From the NCBI GenBank assembly GCA_027596945.1, contig JADGJH010000003.1, positions 1 through 59,560 of the forward strand: a stretch of 59,560 nt of DNA, read 5' to 3'. Shown piece by piece: positions 22,658-34,802 of this stretch. A program made the position numbers and the translations under genes. Positions within the stretch are counted from its first letter, which is position 1; each line of letters opens with the position of its first letter. This stretch comes from Physocladia obscura (taxonomy: Eukaryota; Chytridiomycota; Chytridiomycetes; Chytridiales; Chytriomycetaceae). A model generated the notes under the pieces. It was not told the DNA's origin, ran no database searches, and saw only the letters and a list, made by a program, of their open reading frames with translations.

Positions 22658-24656
22658 TTAGCTTGCAGCATGCTCCAATTCCTCTGTAACCCCACCTTCA
22701 ACTCCACTCGCTTCCATACCCGAAGTACCAGCAACTCCCTCCCCAAGAACTTTCTCAGTCTCTTCATCCGCAACGGCAAACGTGCGTTCACTCACTGACG
22801 CCATATTATTCAGCACCAGCGTTTTGTTTCCAGTAAAGTTCGATTCATGTTTGAACGGACAGTTTGGAACTTTGGTGCAAAAGGTCCCAAAACGGCAAGG
22901 AATAAAGCTTTGAAGTGAAGCTTGAGTCTGCACTGCCGGAGGCTCGCCCCCGTCCCATGAATGCCAGTACGTACAGTGCAGAGTGCGACATGCATCACCG
23001 AACCGACACAGTTTGCTTTTGTTCAAAACTTGCCAAGAGTGCAAAAACGGGCACTGTGGACGTGTGCAGTTATCACCAAAATGGCATGGAACTTGTTGTT
23101 GGATTCCACCGGGTGTAACAGGCTGTGTAGCGGCTAAAATTTTCGTATTTGCATTCTGTGTGATTGAAGGAAGAGATGTTTGAGTTCCTTCCATAACGAA
23201 TTCGGCGGCGTCTTCGGATTCAGTTCCCAAATCAACCTTTAATTCCTCGGTATCAGCTACTGCTGACGTGGGAGTTTGTCCAGAAAATGCTGGCGCGTTT
23301 ATCTCGTAGGATCGAGTCTGGTTGGGGGCGCGGAAATTTCTTGGTTTTCCCAGGAAATTATCATGTATGCCGTGTCCGTTCCCATATCCAGCCCCTCCAT
23401 AGTATTGCTGTTGGGGTATGCCCAATCCACCGAATCCGATTGGTGCAACAGTTGCCCCACCATAAGGAACAAAATTGCCATACTGATCAACAGTCCCATA
23501 AACTGGTTGAGCACCCAAAAAGCCATTCTGACCAAGTCCGTTATTTCTCGAAAAGTTCAATTGATGATGTCCGGCTTGATTGTTTCTTAAGTTGTTTCCC
23601 CATTGATTTTGCAATTGTTGTGGGTAGTATTGATGACCGCCAAAGCCGTTTCTAGTACCATTAAAATTACTTGGCATTTGCTGATTGCGATAATCAACTC
23701 CATTTGCCACAAAATTTGATGCGTTATTTGGAACAAAAGGTTTCGCATCTCCAGCAAGTCTATCAGTAACAATAACATTTGTCGAAGCAGCACCACCCAG
23801 CCGATTTCCCAAACGTGAAGAAATTGCAGATTTTGATTCCACATTACTTTCTGCGCCGCGTCCAACGATGCTGACAACTCGTGATTGTTGTTTTTGCTGT
23901 TTTTGCTGCTGTTTCTGTTCTTCTTCAGCAGAAAACCCAAATCGTGCACTTCTCAGGCGTTTCTGTTCAGCAATATCAATTTGCGATGGTACTGGCGTTG
24001 ACAGAGTCGCTTTTGATTCCGAATTTTTCGATTTTTCAACAACTTTTGGCACTTCTGCTGATGAGGAGTCGAGGTCCCATACAATTTTTTTGATTTGTTT
24101 TGTGGGTTTTTCAGAAGGCTGTGCTGAAATCGATAACGATGTATCTAATTTATCGGAAGGAGCTGGTCGCTTTCTTGATGGCGACGAGCCGTTTGGCTGT
24201 TCACCTGTTCGTACGAAATATTAATTCCAATAGATGTAGAAAACCAGGCTGAACCTCACCAGCGGTTGATTTTAAGCTTCGTGACTTTTCTGTATCAATA
24301 TATGCATACACCCAATCGACAAATTCCGCAGGATTGGCGATAACTGAGAAAATACAATAAATAGCTGCGCAGTTTTAAATAAAAAATTGCAAATAAGTCT
24401 AACCATCAAGCAACTCAGTAATAACCTCGTCCTTTGATTTCTTGCGTTCGTGCAACTCCAAAATGTACTCAGCCATTTGCGCGCTTGCCTCCTCATTATA
24501 TGTATCATTACCAAGTTCGTTCATTTTCTTTCCGACTTCACTCTGCAGTTGCATTTTGAAAGCGATTAACTCAAATGCAGAGCTTAAATGTAGTAATGAT
24601 GAAATATCTCTCACAATGAACACTGCTGGGTCTGGGAATATGTTTTCGTAATCCAT
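22658..24656 (-). CDS. Nab2/ZC3H14-like poly(A) RNA-binding CCCH protein, 3 exons, ~627 aa
   Basis: Exons 24656-24404, 24343-24260 and 24204-22658. The N-terminus (AEYILELHERKKSKDEVITELL, intron, ANPAEFVDWVYAYI) matches the PWI-like Nab2 fold that contacts nuclear-pore and export factors. The middle is Gln/Asn/Gly-rich with a KQQQKQQKQQ run. Near residues 500-580 are three tandem CCCH fingers of C-x5-C-x4/5-C-x3-H type: CHFGDNCTRPQCPFLH, CRFGDACRTLHCTYWH and CRFGTFCTKVPNCPFKH. These bind poly(A). An ATG at 24554 (MQLQSEVGKKMNEL, 593 aa) fits the family start equally well. It should act in nuclear mRNA 3'-end protection and export. Confidence 0.88.
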
Positions 24657-24771
24657 TTTTTGAATGACAATAAAAATTGTCTCTTTTTTCACAGATATGA
24701 AGAATTTCACAAGTTTATTCAAAAGAAAAGCAAATGAAGAAAAATAAAACAAAATAATAATTACGCAAATT

Positions 24772-26868
24772 TTACAGTGGCAGCGGTGATTCTAAACCAT
24801 ATTTGACACCCAACGGAATCTCACAAAATTCATCAAGAACTGTAGAGTCCAAACCAAATCTTTGAATCAGATCAGATGCATTTTTGCGATTTAAATCAAT
24901 AATTCGCAAAAGTTCCCGATCAGCTTCTTTAAGAGCATGCTGGCACTTTTCGTGCTCATTTTCTAACATATCGACAAGATCTTGGCATGGCAATCTTCTA
25001 GGAACAGGTTTTTTTTCCGGAACTGTTGGATACTCAGCCTCCATTGCCAACAACAACCCTTTAACTTCTGGCGACACATGTGTCGGCGAATTAATTAAAC
25101 TTTCTCCTTTTGCCACCATCCATCTAACAGACTCAAGAAGTTCAGAAATATAAGTTGAACCTTGATTTAAAAAAGTTATTGCTCGATCAGGATCTTCAAG
25201 GTGTAAATCCCCTCCATATTCTTCGGTATCGATATCTTCATATTCATCATCATTTTCCTCAGCAAAACTTTCATCGAAATTGTCGAGATCGTAAAGGTCT
25301 TCGTCTCTACCCACATCATCATTGACTTCATTATAATCGTTATCATCCATCGATTCACCAAATTCACTGTCAATCTCGAGCTCTTTTGATGCATTTGGAT
25401 GAAACATAGGGAACGGATTGATATACTTTGAGCTGCTACCGTTGGTGTGAGAAAAGTCTGGAGGAAGTTCTGGCCCAAAGAAAATGCCGTTTCCTACAAC
25501 TTTTATTTCATCCGGAGGCAAAGGTTTAGGAATAACCGCAGTAAACATTGCATTTCCAGTCGCCGGATCGACTTTGAACTGAATTTCGCTATTTCCAGAA
25601 AATTCTGCGTATTGTTGAACACCAAAACCAAGACCAAAAGCAATACCATTTGCGGCCACCGCTGCTGCAGGATCCTCAACTGAGGCTAAAAAGGTTTCTG
25701 CAATTGCAAGCATTGCTTTCGTTAATCCATCCGGAGTTACTTCACAATCAAATGAAATTTCGCCAGTTTCAGTTGTTTTCTGAGAAGAGCTTCCCGGAGA
25801 ACTTGATCTCGAGTTTGTATACGCAGAAACTTGCGCACGAACAAATTGCCCGAGAGGACCAGCAGCTAAAGCATCTAACTCTTGCGAAGTCGGCATGTTC
25901 ATAGCACTTGCGAAATTTGATAATTGCTCCGAAAGGCCCGCCATACTATCTGGAGCATTCATTGACGACGCAGCTTTCCCAAGAATCTCCAGAAACATTG
26001 GCGGAAGTGGCGGAGGATAAATTGACGTTACTCCAGACGACGAAGAAAGCTGGCTTGATTTCGACCCTTGTTTGGCTGCCAATTCATCTCGCTCTTTCGC
26101 CCGTTTTCGTCGACTGGTCTTAGCTGCTTCTGCCAAACGCATTGCATTTGAAGCCAGAGACGGAGATACCTGATTTGCAGACTTAACAGGTTCCGCAGCT
26201 TTAGGATTAGGTGATTTCTCAATCATTGAATGCTTCAAATTTCCTTCATTCGGATCAAGTTTCATTTCTGATAACAGTTGTGTTCCATTCGGACGCAATT
26301 CGCTGTCCACGCTATTTGAAATTTCGGCTGACAGATTCTTTTTTGCCTTACGCTTGACTTTCTTTAATTTTTCATGGATCTCGCCGTCATGTGAGGCTGT
26401 AGGCATATCAAGTGAAAATTTGGAGGGTGCGGGTAATATTTCGGTTATCAACGATGAATTTTGATTTTCGGATTCAAATATGTGGCGTTCGTTATTCAAC
26501 AACACTTCTCTCTTTTTTTGCTTGTCTTGAATCGCCCGTTCCCTTTCTTTCTCTTTCTGAATTTGTAAATCCCGTTCCCGCTGCATCTGTCTCATAAGCT
26601 CTTTTTCCTTTGCACGTTGCTTCGCTTTTTCTTTTCGAGTCATTGAAGATGGAGCGTTTACTTTTGCAGTTTCCATCAAAGAAAGCTCCGTTAGAGGGCT
26701 ATCATTTCTGGTAGATGACTTCGATTTTTTCTCATCTTCGACCGGAATATACCCAACAACTGAGGCTTTGTTGCCAAAGTAGCCACCAGAATTCTTATCA
26801 ATTGATTGACTTGTACCATTCTTATCCCCGTCATTGTTATCTGTGCCGCCACAGCCACCACCACCCAT
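24772..26868 (-). CDS. Acidic coiled-coil protein of unknown function, single exon, 698 aa
   Basis: The first ATG in frame is at 26868 (MGGGGCGGTDNNDGD). Residues ~75-115 form a charged helix (KEKAKQRAKEKELMRQMQRE) likely to be a coiled coil. A second basic stretch (SRRKRAKERDEL) follows, then a proline segment (YPPPLPPMFLEILGKAASSM). A well-structured middle with GNGIFFGPELPPDF comes next, then a very acidic block (~residues 530-590, DDNDYNEVNDDVGRDEDLYD), and a C-terminal helical region (CQDLVDMLENEHEKCQHALK). No catalytic motif is recognised. It begins 63 bp after the stop of NOT4 on the same strand and has no introns, unlike its neighbours. A fungal Nst1-like stress protein is one possibility on composition alone. 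Confidence 0.8.
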   Translation of the reverse strand: MGGGGCGGTDNNDGDKNGTSQSIDKNSGGYFGNKASVVGYIPVEDEKKSKSSTRNDSPLTELSLMETAKVNAPSSMTRKEKAKQRAKEKELMRQMQRERDLQIQKEKERERAIQDKQKKREVLLNNERHIFESENQNSSLITEILPAPSKFSLDMPTASHDGEIHEKLKKVKRKAKKNLSAEISNSVDSELRPNGTQLLSEMKLDPNEGNLKHSMIEKSPNPKAAEPVKSANQVSPSLASNAMRLAEAAKTSRRKRAKERDELAAKQGSKSSQLSSSSGVTSIYPPPLPPMFLEILGKAASSMNAPDSMAGLSEQLSNFASAMNMPTSQELDALAAGPLGQFVRAQVSAYTNSRSSSPGSSSQKTTETGEISFDCEVTPDGLTKAMLAIAETFLASVEDPAAAVAANGIAFGLGFGVQQYAEFSGNSEIQFKVDPATGNAMFTAVIPKPLPPDEIKVVGNGIFFGPELPPDFSHTNGSSSKYINPFPMFHPNASKELEIDSEFGESMDDNDYNEVNDDVGRDEDLYDLDNFDESFAEENDDEYEDIDTEEYGGDLHLEDPDRAITFLNQGSTYISELLESVRWMVAKGESLINSPTHVSPEVKGLLLAMEAEYPTVPEKKPVPRRLPCQDLVDMLENEHEKCQHALKEADRELLRIIDLNRKNASDLIQRFGLDSTVLDEFCEIPLGVKYGLESPLPL

Positions 26869-26930
26869 GCTCCCACTCAACGCCTTTTCACTCACACCTC
26901 TTTCACGCACACCTTCCCCACGTCTCCCAA

Positions 26931-29788
26931 TTAATTGGGAAACGCGCGCCGCCGGGCCGCTGCTGCGGCTGCTGCGGCTTGCATCCTCGACGAAGGCGAC
27001 TGAAGTCCTTGTTGTTGCTGTTGCTGCTGCATAGCCTGCAACTGCATCCAGTCGCGATTGTCTCGAGCCCCAGCGAGAAGTCTCTCCTGTTCCCGCTCTC
27101 TCTGCAATTCGCGCTGTATAAGTGCCAGTTGCTGCGGATCCAGCTGACTCCCAACTACGGTTGAATTCGCTCCATGCAATTGATCCCGAAGTGCCGTCAC
27201 CGAGTCTGTCAGATTCTTGAGAGTAAATTAAAACAGAACATAATCGATCTCAATAAAAACAACTATGAAAACTAACCATAACCAACCGTCGCACCCCAGT
27301 TATTGTTATCTGTCTTCATTCCCAGGGTATTTGCTCCTGTATTAAGTAGTACAGCATTGCGTTCTCGCATTTGAAGATCACGGATTTGCAACTGATTTTC
27401 ACGCAGTTGAGCCTCGCGTAAGAATGCCCCAACAAATTCATCTTGGCTGGAATTCATATATTGCTGCTGCTGAAACCTTTGCTGTTGCTGTTGTTGTTGA
27501 AGTAACAGGAGCTCCTGTTGCTGCCGAGCAGCTGCTAAATTAACATTTCCACCCAAAAACTGGTTGTTTCGCAAAAGCTGTTGCTGCTGTCGAAGAGCAT
27601 TATCAGCAATGATCTGTTCCCTTAATAGCTGTTGCTGTTGGTGTTGTTGCTGTTGCTGCGGCCATTGATTGCTGGCGAGCTGGTCTTGTTGCAACATTTT
27701 GTTGGTTCCATTATCAACCCAGCGATTATCAGTTTCAGGAGTCGCGAGGTGAGGCGGGACATTTTGATACCGCTTTATCATATTTGATCAGAATATTGTT
27801 TAACATTAACAAAAGAAAATACTCACACTTACTTTGTCGAGATCTTCTGAACTATCTACCATTCTGGAAAATCGAGCTCCTTCATCAGCTACAAATGAGT
27901 TTCCCCGAATCAAAGCTGTCGGATCATTCGAAAAAGGATCAAATAATCCTTTGTAAGTCGGATGAAGAATATATCCCAAGTTATACAAAGAAACACCACT
28001 CTTGGTCGCAGATTTTTCCCTAATGACTCCTGTCTTCCGAGCCACGGCAAATGCGGAATTAGGAGGGCCTCTTCGAATCAGATTTGGAACGAGTTCATCG
28101 TTTCCATCATTTAACGCCTTTGATCCCAAAATTCGATTTTCGTCAGGAATACTCGGTGGCGGTGTGGATGATGGCAATGAAGGAATTGACTCTTCAAAGA
28201 CAGGATTTACTTGAACAAGTTGTGGCGAATCCACACGGCTTTCCGGTTGTCGAGCAATCATTAACCCCGGTGGACCTTCGGGTGATATAGACGCTGCTGG
28301 ATCATGTTGTCGTGGCTCACTGCAAGGACGCGGGGACTCCAGCTGCGATTCGAAAGCAGAAGCTTCAATTGCCAATGTACTTTGCGACTTTTTTGTTCTT
28401 TTCTTTTTTTCGACAATCAAGTCCATCAAATTGCTGCTGTGAGTTGGCCGTGGGTTTTCCGAGTCAGAAAATTCCGAATCAGAAGGCTGAGGAGTGGATG
28501 ACAAGTGATTGTAGCTTTGCTGTGGAATCGGCGAGGCAGTCGGACGTTGAGAACCAATGGGTTTTGCCCTGGGTTACATTATTAGAACTATGTATTAACA
28601 ATACGGAGAAATAAAACCATGTTGCGGTTGCAGGGAGTGAATTTTCTTCGACAATATCCTTCTTAAAGTAGGCCATCAACGTTGGGAATGGAACAGGGCG
28701 AGGATTGCGATCTCGGACCGCTTGGCGTCTGAGTATTCGTTTGGAATTGATTTTGTGTATATATATAAAAACTTACGAAAGCTCTTCTTTCGCATACGTA
28801 TCCGCTTCTTCTGCAGGCTCATGCAAATATTGGCAGATGGCATGTTGACACGGTTGGTTTTTCAAGAAGAACTGACAGTACTTCGTGGTTCCATGAGTCA
28901 CTCTATCAATGAAAATAGTCAGCGAGTACTTCAACTTAAAAATAAAAATAAAACAATTACCTGAGAACTTTGTTCCCATCAAAAACTGTTCCGTCTGTTG
29001 CATCAATAGCTTTGATGGCGTCTTCCTTCTTGTAGTAAAACACAAATACACCCGTAGGAGACATGGTCGAAACTACTGAAGTATGATTGTGCCCTTTTCG
29101 ATTGACGACGACTTTGGCTACTTTTCCGAATTGGCCAAAGAAATCAGTGGATTTGAGATACTCTTCTGTTGCAAACTTTGCAGGCATTCCGACAACATAA
29201 ACCAGATTTTTTTGAACAACTCTGGCGTTTGCTAAATGTTTACGAGCTGCATTATCCATCTCTTTTCTCTCCCGTTCACGCAACTTTTTGGCATTCTTGA
29301 TGTGAGCAAGCCTGATTGATGGAAAAGAAGGAAAAAATAAGTATAGTAGGCCTGATAGAATATGACTCACTCTTCTGCCGACACAGGTGTGAACTCGACT
29401 TGTTCTTCAGTATAGATACGACGACAAGCAGGACACAATCCATTCAAAGAAAANNNNNNNNNNATCCATTTTGGTAAAAAAAAAAAAAAAAAGAAAAAAA
29501 AAAGGTTAGTACGATCAAAAAACAGGTGCTGTTCGTCGCAGCTGCCGCCGAAAAATAAAAAAGTATAATCGGCAAACTTACTAAATCTTCTTTGATGCGG
29601 TTCCAACAAAATCTGCAGATCTAAAAAAATGCAAAAAGGGATTATCAGCTAACACCAAACTGGTCAAAACACAGTTCCACCTGATACCCGCAAGGACACG
29701 GTTTGAAGTATTTGTCAGTCACGTCTATTTCTTCCATACAGAGCGGACATTCCATATCCTCAGTGTCACTTTCGCTGTGATAGTCCAT
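26931..29788 (-). CDS. NOT4: CCR4-NOT subunit NOT4, RING E3 ubiquitin ligase with RRM and CCCH
   Basis: Exons: 29788-29681, 29620-29582, an exon starting in or near the N gap and ending 29371, 29311-28961, 28902-28777, 28728-28618, 28568-27833, 27772-27277 and 27215-26931. The N-terminal C4C4 RING reads CPLCMEEIDVTDKYFKPCPC, ICRFCWNRIKEDL, then NGLCPACRR, exactly the NOT4 pattern. A charged helix follows, then an RRM (NLVYVVGMPAKFA...GVFVFYYKKEDA), then a CCCH finger (YCQFFLKNQPCQHAICQYLH). The second half is disordered and Gln-rich with CAG/CTG-type repeats. NOT4 ubiquitinates stalled-ribosome and other targets as part of CCR4-NOT. It is divergent from CAF-1 p60 with 234 bp between the ATGs, so they share a promoter region. 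Confidence 0.95.
29454..29463. other. Assembly gap (10 N) inside NOT4
   Basis: Ten N lie next to a run of about 18 T/A bases. No AG acceptor is visible directly before the RING exon that begins NGLCPAC, so the splice site is hidden in or damaged by the gap. The true gap length is unknown. Confidence 0.95.
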
Positions 29789-30022
29789 CTTGTTTAATTT
29801 TGTCGTTCAGAAAATGAAATCAAACACAGACTTATTCGTTGGAAAGTGAAACTGCCAAAAGAAAATAATACAATATGTTTTTCGACAGATTTACTCAGTT
29901 ATTACCGCGGCGTCTTAAATGCAAGCTTTATTTTGGATATAAAAGCAAACGCACAGCGGTAATTCTTTGCAAGTGTTGATATTTTGGTGATTCAACAATT
30001 CTTGTCCGAATTTCACAAAACA

Positions 30023-31988
30023 ATGAAAGCAAAAACGCTGCAAGTAAACTGGCATGATCGAATGCCAATATTCTGCGCGGCATTCGCTCCGCCTCAGCTT
30101 TCATCACGCGTGCAGACTTTCTCGCGGCTGGCGACTGCTGGTGGCGACCAGAATATTCGTGTACGTATTAAATGAGTAGTAACATTGCCAGTTTCGCATC
30201 ACATTAAGACAAGCTAACCTGCAGATCTGGGCCGTTACACTCGAACAACATTCAAATACTTCAAAACTGGACTTTTTTGCGTCGCTATCACGGCATTCAT
30301 CCGTCGTCAACTGTATCCAATGGTCGCCTCAAGGTTGTTGATAATGTTCGTTAGTAATACTAAGTTTAATTAAATCAAATTTAAGATGGAACTCTTGCTT
30401 CGGGGGGAGATGGTTCGCGCAGATTCTTAAGCTCTATGTTTTTTGTGTTTCTTTCACACTTCAATTAATTTGAGTCATTTGCTTTCCAAATCGCAGACGG
30501 GACATTGATTTTGTGGCATCAAGTGGCAAAAAACGAAACAAATACGTCGCTTGACGAAGATTCAGACAACAAAGAGAACTGGAAAATTTTACAAATTCTC
30601 AGGTTCAATCTGTCTTCCTTGTGGGATACTTTGATTAAACAAAATAATCAACATTTCAGAGGGTGTTCTGCAGATATTTATGATATTATTTGGTCGCCAC
30701 GCGGTACACATATTATGGCTGGTTGTGTAGATAACTCGGCACGCATTTGGGATGTGAAAGAAAGTGAGTTGGCATTCATTACATTGAATATGCTTAATAA
30801 TCGTTTATAGACAGATGCATCCATGTTTTAACTGAACACATGAATTTTGTGCAAGGAGTTGCGTGGGATCCGCTTGATGAATTTATTGCTTCCCAAAGTT
30901 CAGATCGTTCAATGAATATTTACCAATTGCTTCGCAACCAGACAGATTCAACTCTTGGAGTAAAATATTTTTCAAAGCAGAGCAAAGTGACCGTTTCATT
31001 AAAGACTTCTAAAGTGACTGGCGTCTCATCCGGCATTGCAACAGATATTTTTTGCCTCTCAGATGAGGAAAAGAATATCTCACAAGCGGAACAATCTGGA
31101 ATATCTACTCACAAAAAAGCGAAGATTGATTCTGTCGCAACTGCCTCAACATATTCTGCCAATCGACAATCTGCTACTACAGTGAAAATATTTTTCGATG
31201 AAAATTTACCATCGTTTTTCCGTCGTCTGTCATTTTCTCCTGATGGATCGTTACTCGTCACCCCAGCAGGAATTTACAGAGGTAATACAAAAGATGTCAC
31301 AGCAAACGTTGTTTACTTGTTTACGCGAGAAAACATGAAGGGGTAACAGGAGTTTTCTTTTTTTTGTTGTTTTTTGTTTTTGTTTTTATTATTTTTATTT
31401 TAACACCCTAGAGAGCCAATCGCGCGTCTTTCTGGATTCAAGAAGCCAGCTATAGCCGTGCGATTTAATCCAATCCTCTATGATTTGAAACCCAACGAAG
31501 AAAAATACGTTGGCCAGCAAATAGTTTTACCGTATCGAATGATATTTGCAGTTGCCAGTCAAGACTCTGTTGTTATTTACGACACATCTCGTTTGACACG
31601 GCCAACTGCTGTGATTTCAAATTTACATTACGGAACATTAACAGATATTTCATGGTTTGTTTTTTTTTTTCTTTTCGCGAAATACACCTAAGAAACAAAA
31701 TGCAGGTCTCATGATGGCAACATGCTCATTATGTCTTCGACGGACGGCTATTGTTCAATGGTCACATTTGCTATTAGCGAAATTGGTTCGCCACAGGTCA
31801 TCTGTAAAATCCAAGCAAAGCGACAAGTTGGTGCTGAAGCACATATTTTAACGGAATCATCAACTGCAAAGACAGTTGAAATTAACGTTCTAAACTCTGC
31901 GCTGATCAAGAAAAAGAAAATCGCAGAAACTGTCCCTTCTGTGTCCTCAAATCCTCCAGAGCTTGAGAATTATTTTCCAAAGGGTTAA
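30023..31988 (+). CDS. CAC2: Chromatin assembly factor 1 p60 / Cac2-like WD40 protein, 8 exons, 513 aa
   Basis: Exons 30023-30160, 30225-30333, 30386-30412, 30497-30602, 30660-30763, 30811-31342, 31412-31654 and 31706-31988; the frame closes exactly. It starts MKAKTLQVNWHDRMPIFCAA as in CHAF1B/Cac2. Seven WD40-like repeats follow, including RLATAGGDQNIRIWAV, LASGGDDGTLILWH, MAGCVDNSARIWDV, EFIASQSSDRSMNIY, LSFSPDGSLLVTPAG, FAVASQDSVVIYDT and DGNMLIMSSTDGYCSMV. The spacing and the KKPAIAVRFNPILY segment are specific to p60. It deposits H3-H4 on newly replicated DNA with PCNA. The C-terminus is short. Divergent from NOT4. Confidence 0.95.
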
Positions 31989-32137
31989 TAATACACGTGC
32001 CCACACACACTCCCGCACGTGTTTCTCTGTGAGAATCCCTTAATAAAATTTTGAATTGTGGACTCTATCACTTCGGCAATAGGCATAATTACTCAACTTT
32101 GAATGGTGAAGGGTTGATTTTTTGTCTGTCCCAAAAA

Positions 32138-33501
32138 TGGACGACTCTTATCATGACGACGACTTCCAGCCCATTCGCCGCCGTCGCCAACAACAACAGA
32201 GTCACCATTTCAACCAGAAGAATGGTGTTCTATTGAAGTGGTCAATACTCTCTCGTCTTCGTCGAAAACTATTTTTCAGCCAAGCATCACTCCGTCCAGT
32301 CAACCCCTTGCTACCATTATCAATGGCACAGTCTTTAAGAAGCAGTCGATGTTGAACGGTCTTCAATCAAAAATCTCAAGTCCATTGACTTCTTCAAGTC
32401 TCTCCTTGCAAGCCCCTGTTTTCTCCGTCGTTTTCTCCGCTGGCATTTTAAATAACGTCCTTTCTGTTGCTATTGATTCGGACAGTGATTTCAAAGAGTC
32501 GCGGCCAAAGAAGTACATCCAGGTAATTATAGAACCTTTATTTTTAGTCCTATACTAATCCTGTGCCGTATCGAAAGCGAAAGAAAATGAAGGCGTAGTG
32601 AGCAGCAAAAACGGAATTAAATCAGCTAAAGAGAATGTTGAAAAACAGACTGTATCGTAAAAGAAGCCAACCACCTCAACAATGCCATTATTCAGTGACT
32701 CCCGCAAGACAAAAGAAAGTTATCTGAAGTTTCTTTTTTATTATTTTATTTATTGAATCTTGTAGCGCCGTCTTGTTATTGAATCCGATTCTGACGATGA
32801 CGCATTTGAAAATCCACCTGTTTCTCGCATCATGCAGCGCAGCGAAATGGCATTATCCCCCTCAAACTCGAATAGTCTCAATATTCAAGCACGCAACAAC
32901 CTTCCAATCCACTTTGTGTCGTCTTCATCAACTTCTACATCCTTGCATTCAGCATCAACCATCACCAAAAGCGACTTCGCGTCGAATCGCAGTTCGATGG
33001 CTCACTTGGAACCACAATCGTCCGAATTTCAATGCTCCCATTATGGCAAAAAGCAATGGATTTATTGTTGATACAGATGCAAATGTCGAAGTTATGGAGT
33101 CGGCGCAAACCATCTTTGATGATATACCTGGTGCAGTTGCAGTGAAGACGAAGGTTCAGGTTATTTTTTTTTAACCCCAAAATTTCCAATTCTCAAATTC
33201 GATCAAAATGCAGAAGGCGACTATCCACAGCTACAAACGTCATTCTGAAGTCGAAATCGATGAAGGACTTAATGCTGGCAACGAATCCGAGCATGATGAT
33301 AACGGCGAGTCTGCGAGCTCTAGTTCCCAAATTGAATATATACCTGCCCCCAAACGACGACGACGACGGACTGTTTCTGGCGCACCTACTATTCCTGCTG
33401 TCGTATCTGACAACGAGGATAATGGGCATGAAATGAATATCGAAATTAGTGATAGTGAAAGCAGTGAAAGTGGTGTCGAAGACATCATGAAAGCTTTCTA
33501 A
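32138..33501 (+). CDS. Ser/Asp-rich, probably nuclear protein of unknown function, uncertain exons
   Basis: It starts MDDSYHDDDFQPIRRRRQQQ at 32138. Exon 1 to 32226, exon 2 32280-32522 (QPLATIINGTVFKKQSML...VAIDSDSDFKE), an exon from 32766 (RRLVIESDSDDDAF), and a last exon from 33213 (KATIHSYKRHSEVEIDEGLN...PKRRRRRTVS...ISDSESSESG) ending TAA at 33501. A further intron (about 32818-32951) is needed to change frame before NAPIMAKSNGFIVDTDAN. Acidic Ser patches and a KRRRRR motif suggest a nuclear protein. A CTAAT...TTGCAG sequence at 33502-33513 looks like an acceptor. The gene may therefore have continued (PLPHLSSPFDIKMHQKQMV) into the TE island and been truncated. Unidentified. Confidence 0.55.
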
Positions 33502-33600
33502 TCCCCTTGCAGATTCCCTTGCCACATCTATCCAGTCCATTTGACATTAAAATGCATCAAAAACAGATGGTAGCCTTGAGAAATGAAGTTAGTGCAAGGT

Positions 33601-34802
33601 ATTTGAAAGTGGAGCTGATTGAACACTTATGGAATTTAAAATGGAAAAATAATTTCTAACTTAAGACTTGCAATGTGACACTTCAATTTGTATAGTGGGT
33701 AGACATCAGTCAGAACATTTGAAAGATCCATAAGCAACAATTTTTGTAAGTCTGTTTCCTGTACTTTAAATTGTCATTTTCAAGTCTGTGATAATTGTTT
33801 GGAAAACAAGGTAATTTTCACAAAATTCTTGCAGTATTTGCTTTTGCGTGGTTTTCCACAAGCAATTTGATGTATTTGCAGTTCCTTTTTTTGAAAATTG
33901 CTGCAGCAGTGAATCATTTCATTTTCTTTGCACCAAGTGGTCTGTTTTGTTTGTGACAATTTCTTCAGAATCATCTGTTTCATTTAGATTGGCACTGGTC
34001 TCTGAATCAGTAGAATTGAAACTTAAAGAAATCAAAGCTACTGCTGTGCCTTTAGCCTTTGCAGTTGAATTGACCATGATTTCAGATGCTGTATTTGTTT
34101 CAGAAGCAAATATTTCATGCAATTCAAGAAAATAACCTTTTGAACTTGATTTATCATTCGAGGAAATTGACAACTTTGGTTGATTGTGTATATAGTACAA
34201 GCAATACTCAAATTTAAAGTTTTCTTGTTTGGCATCATAATAATCTCAGTGTGCAAATCCTCAAAGGTTGATCTACTTTACTACAATTGCTCAATGTAAG
34301 TACAAAAAGCCTTCAAACTTTTGAGCCTCACAATTGATCTCTTGAAGTTGCTGGTTGATGCCATGTACACTGCATCCAATTGCACTGATGGCAAGGCACA
34401 ATTTATTTACTTCCTGCAGGATTCTGTTGTAGAGTGCAGCTCTTTCTGGTCAGTTGCTGTCATTGCATTACAAATGCCTTGACAAAGGTAATATGTTCAT
34501 TTGTGTATTACTTCCCTCCTGTCTTTTCTGTCACTTTCTGTTAATCAAAAATGATGTGTCATGAGTCTTCATTTTAGAAGTTCCAAAACTCATTCCAAAA
34601 CTCATTCCAAAATCAAGGGATTTTGGAACAGAATTCGTAAGTTTAAAAGAGAAAAATCTTCCAAATTTAAAACAGAATGGGATGTGGTGCAGATGCGTTT
34701 CAAATTTCTGTTAAAATTTGTGTACATAAGCAGCACGAAGAAATTTATTGATGTTTTACTTTTCGGTCATTCTTTTATGCAAAGCATGTTGAATCTTTGA
34801 TT
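33601..34802. other. CpG-depleted TE island between two genes
   Basis: Frames on the minus strand read as former coding sequence: FLELHEIFASETNTASEIMV and, in another frame, WCKENEMIHCCSNFQKKELQ with Cys/His residues. Neither extends far or is recognised. It lies between the possible 3' end of the Ser/Asp-rich gene (+) and the stop of CEP104 (-). CpG is scarce throughout. Confidence 0.45.

Noticed and set aside
26890..26931. Joining NOT4 and the downstream acidic ORF through one intron
   Set aside because: The only GT-AG pair I could find near the junction puts the downstream part out of frame.
32138..33501. Frameshifted pseudogene
   Set aside because: The apparent frame changes can be explained by introns with GT-AG ends and pyrimidine-rich acceptors (for example 32227-32279), so I kept it as a gene with uncertain exons.
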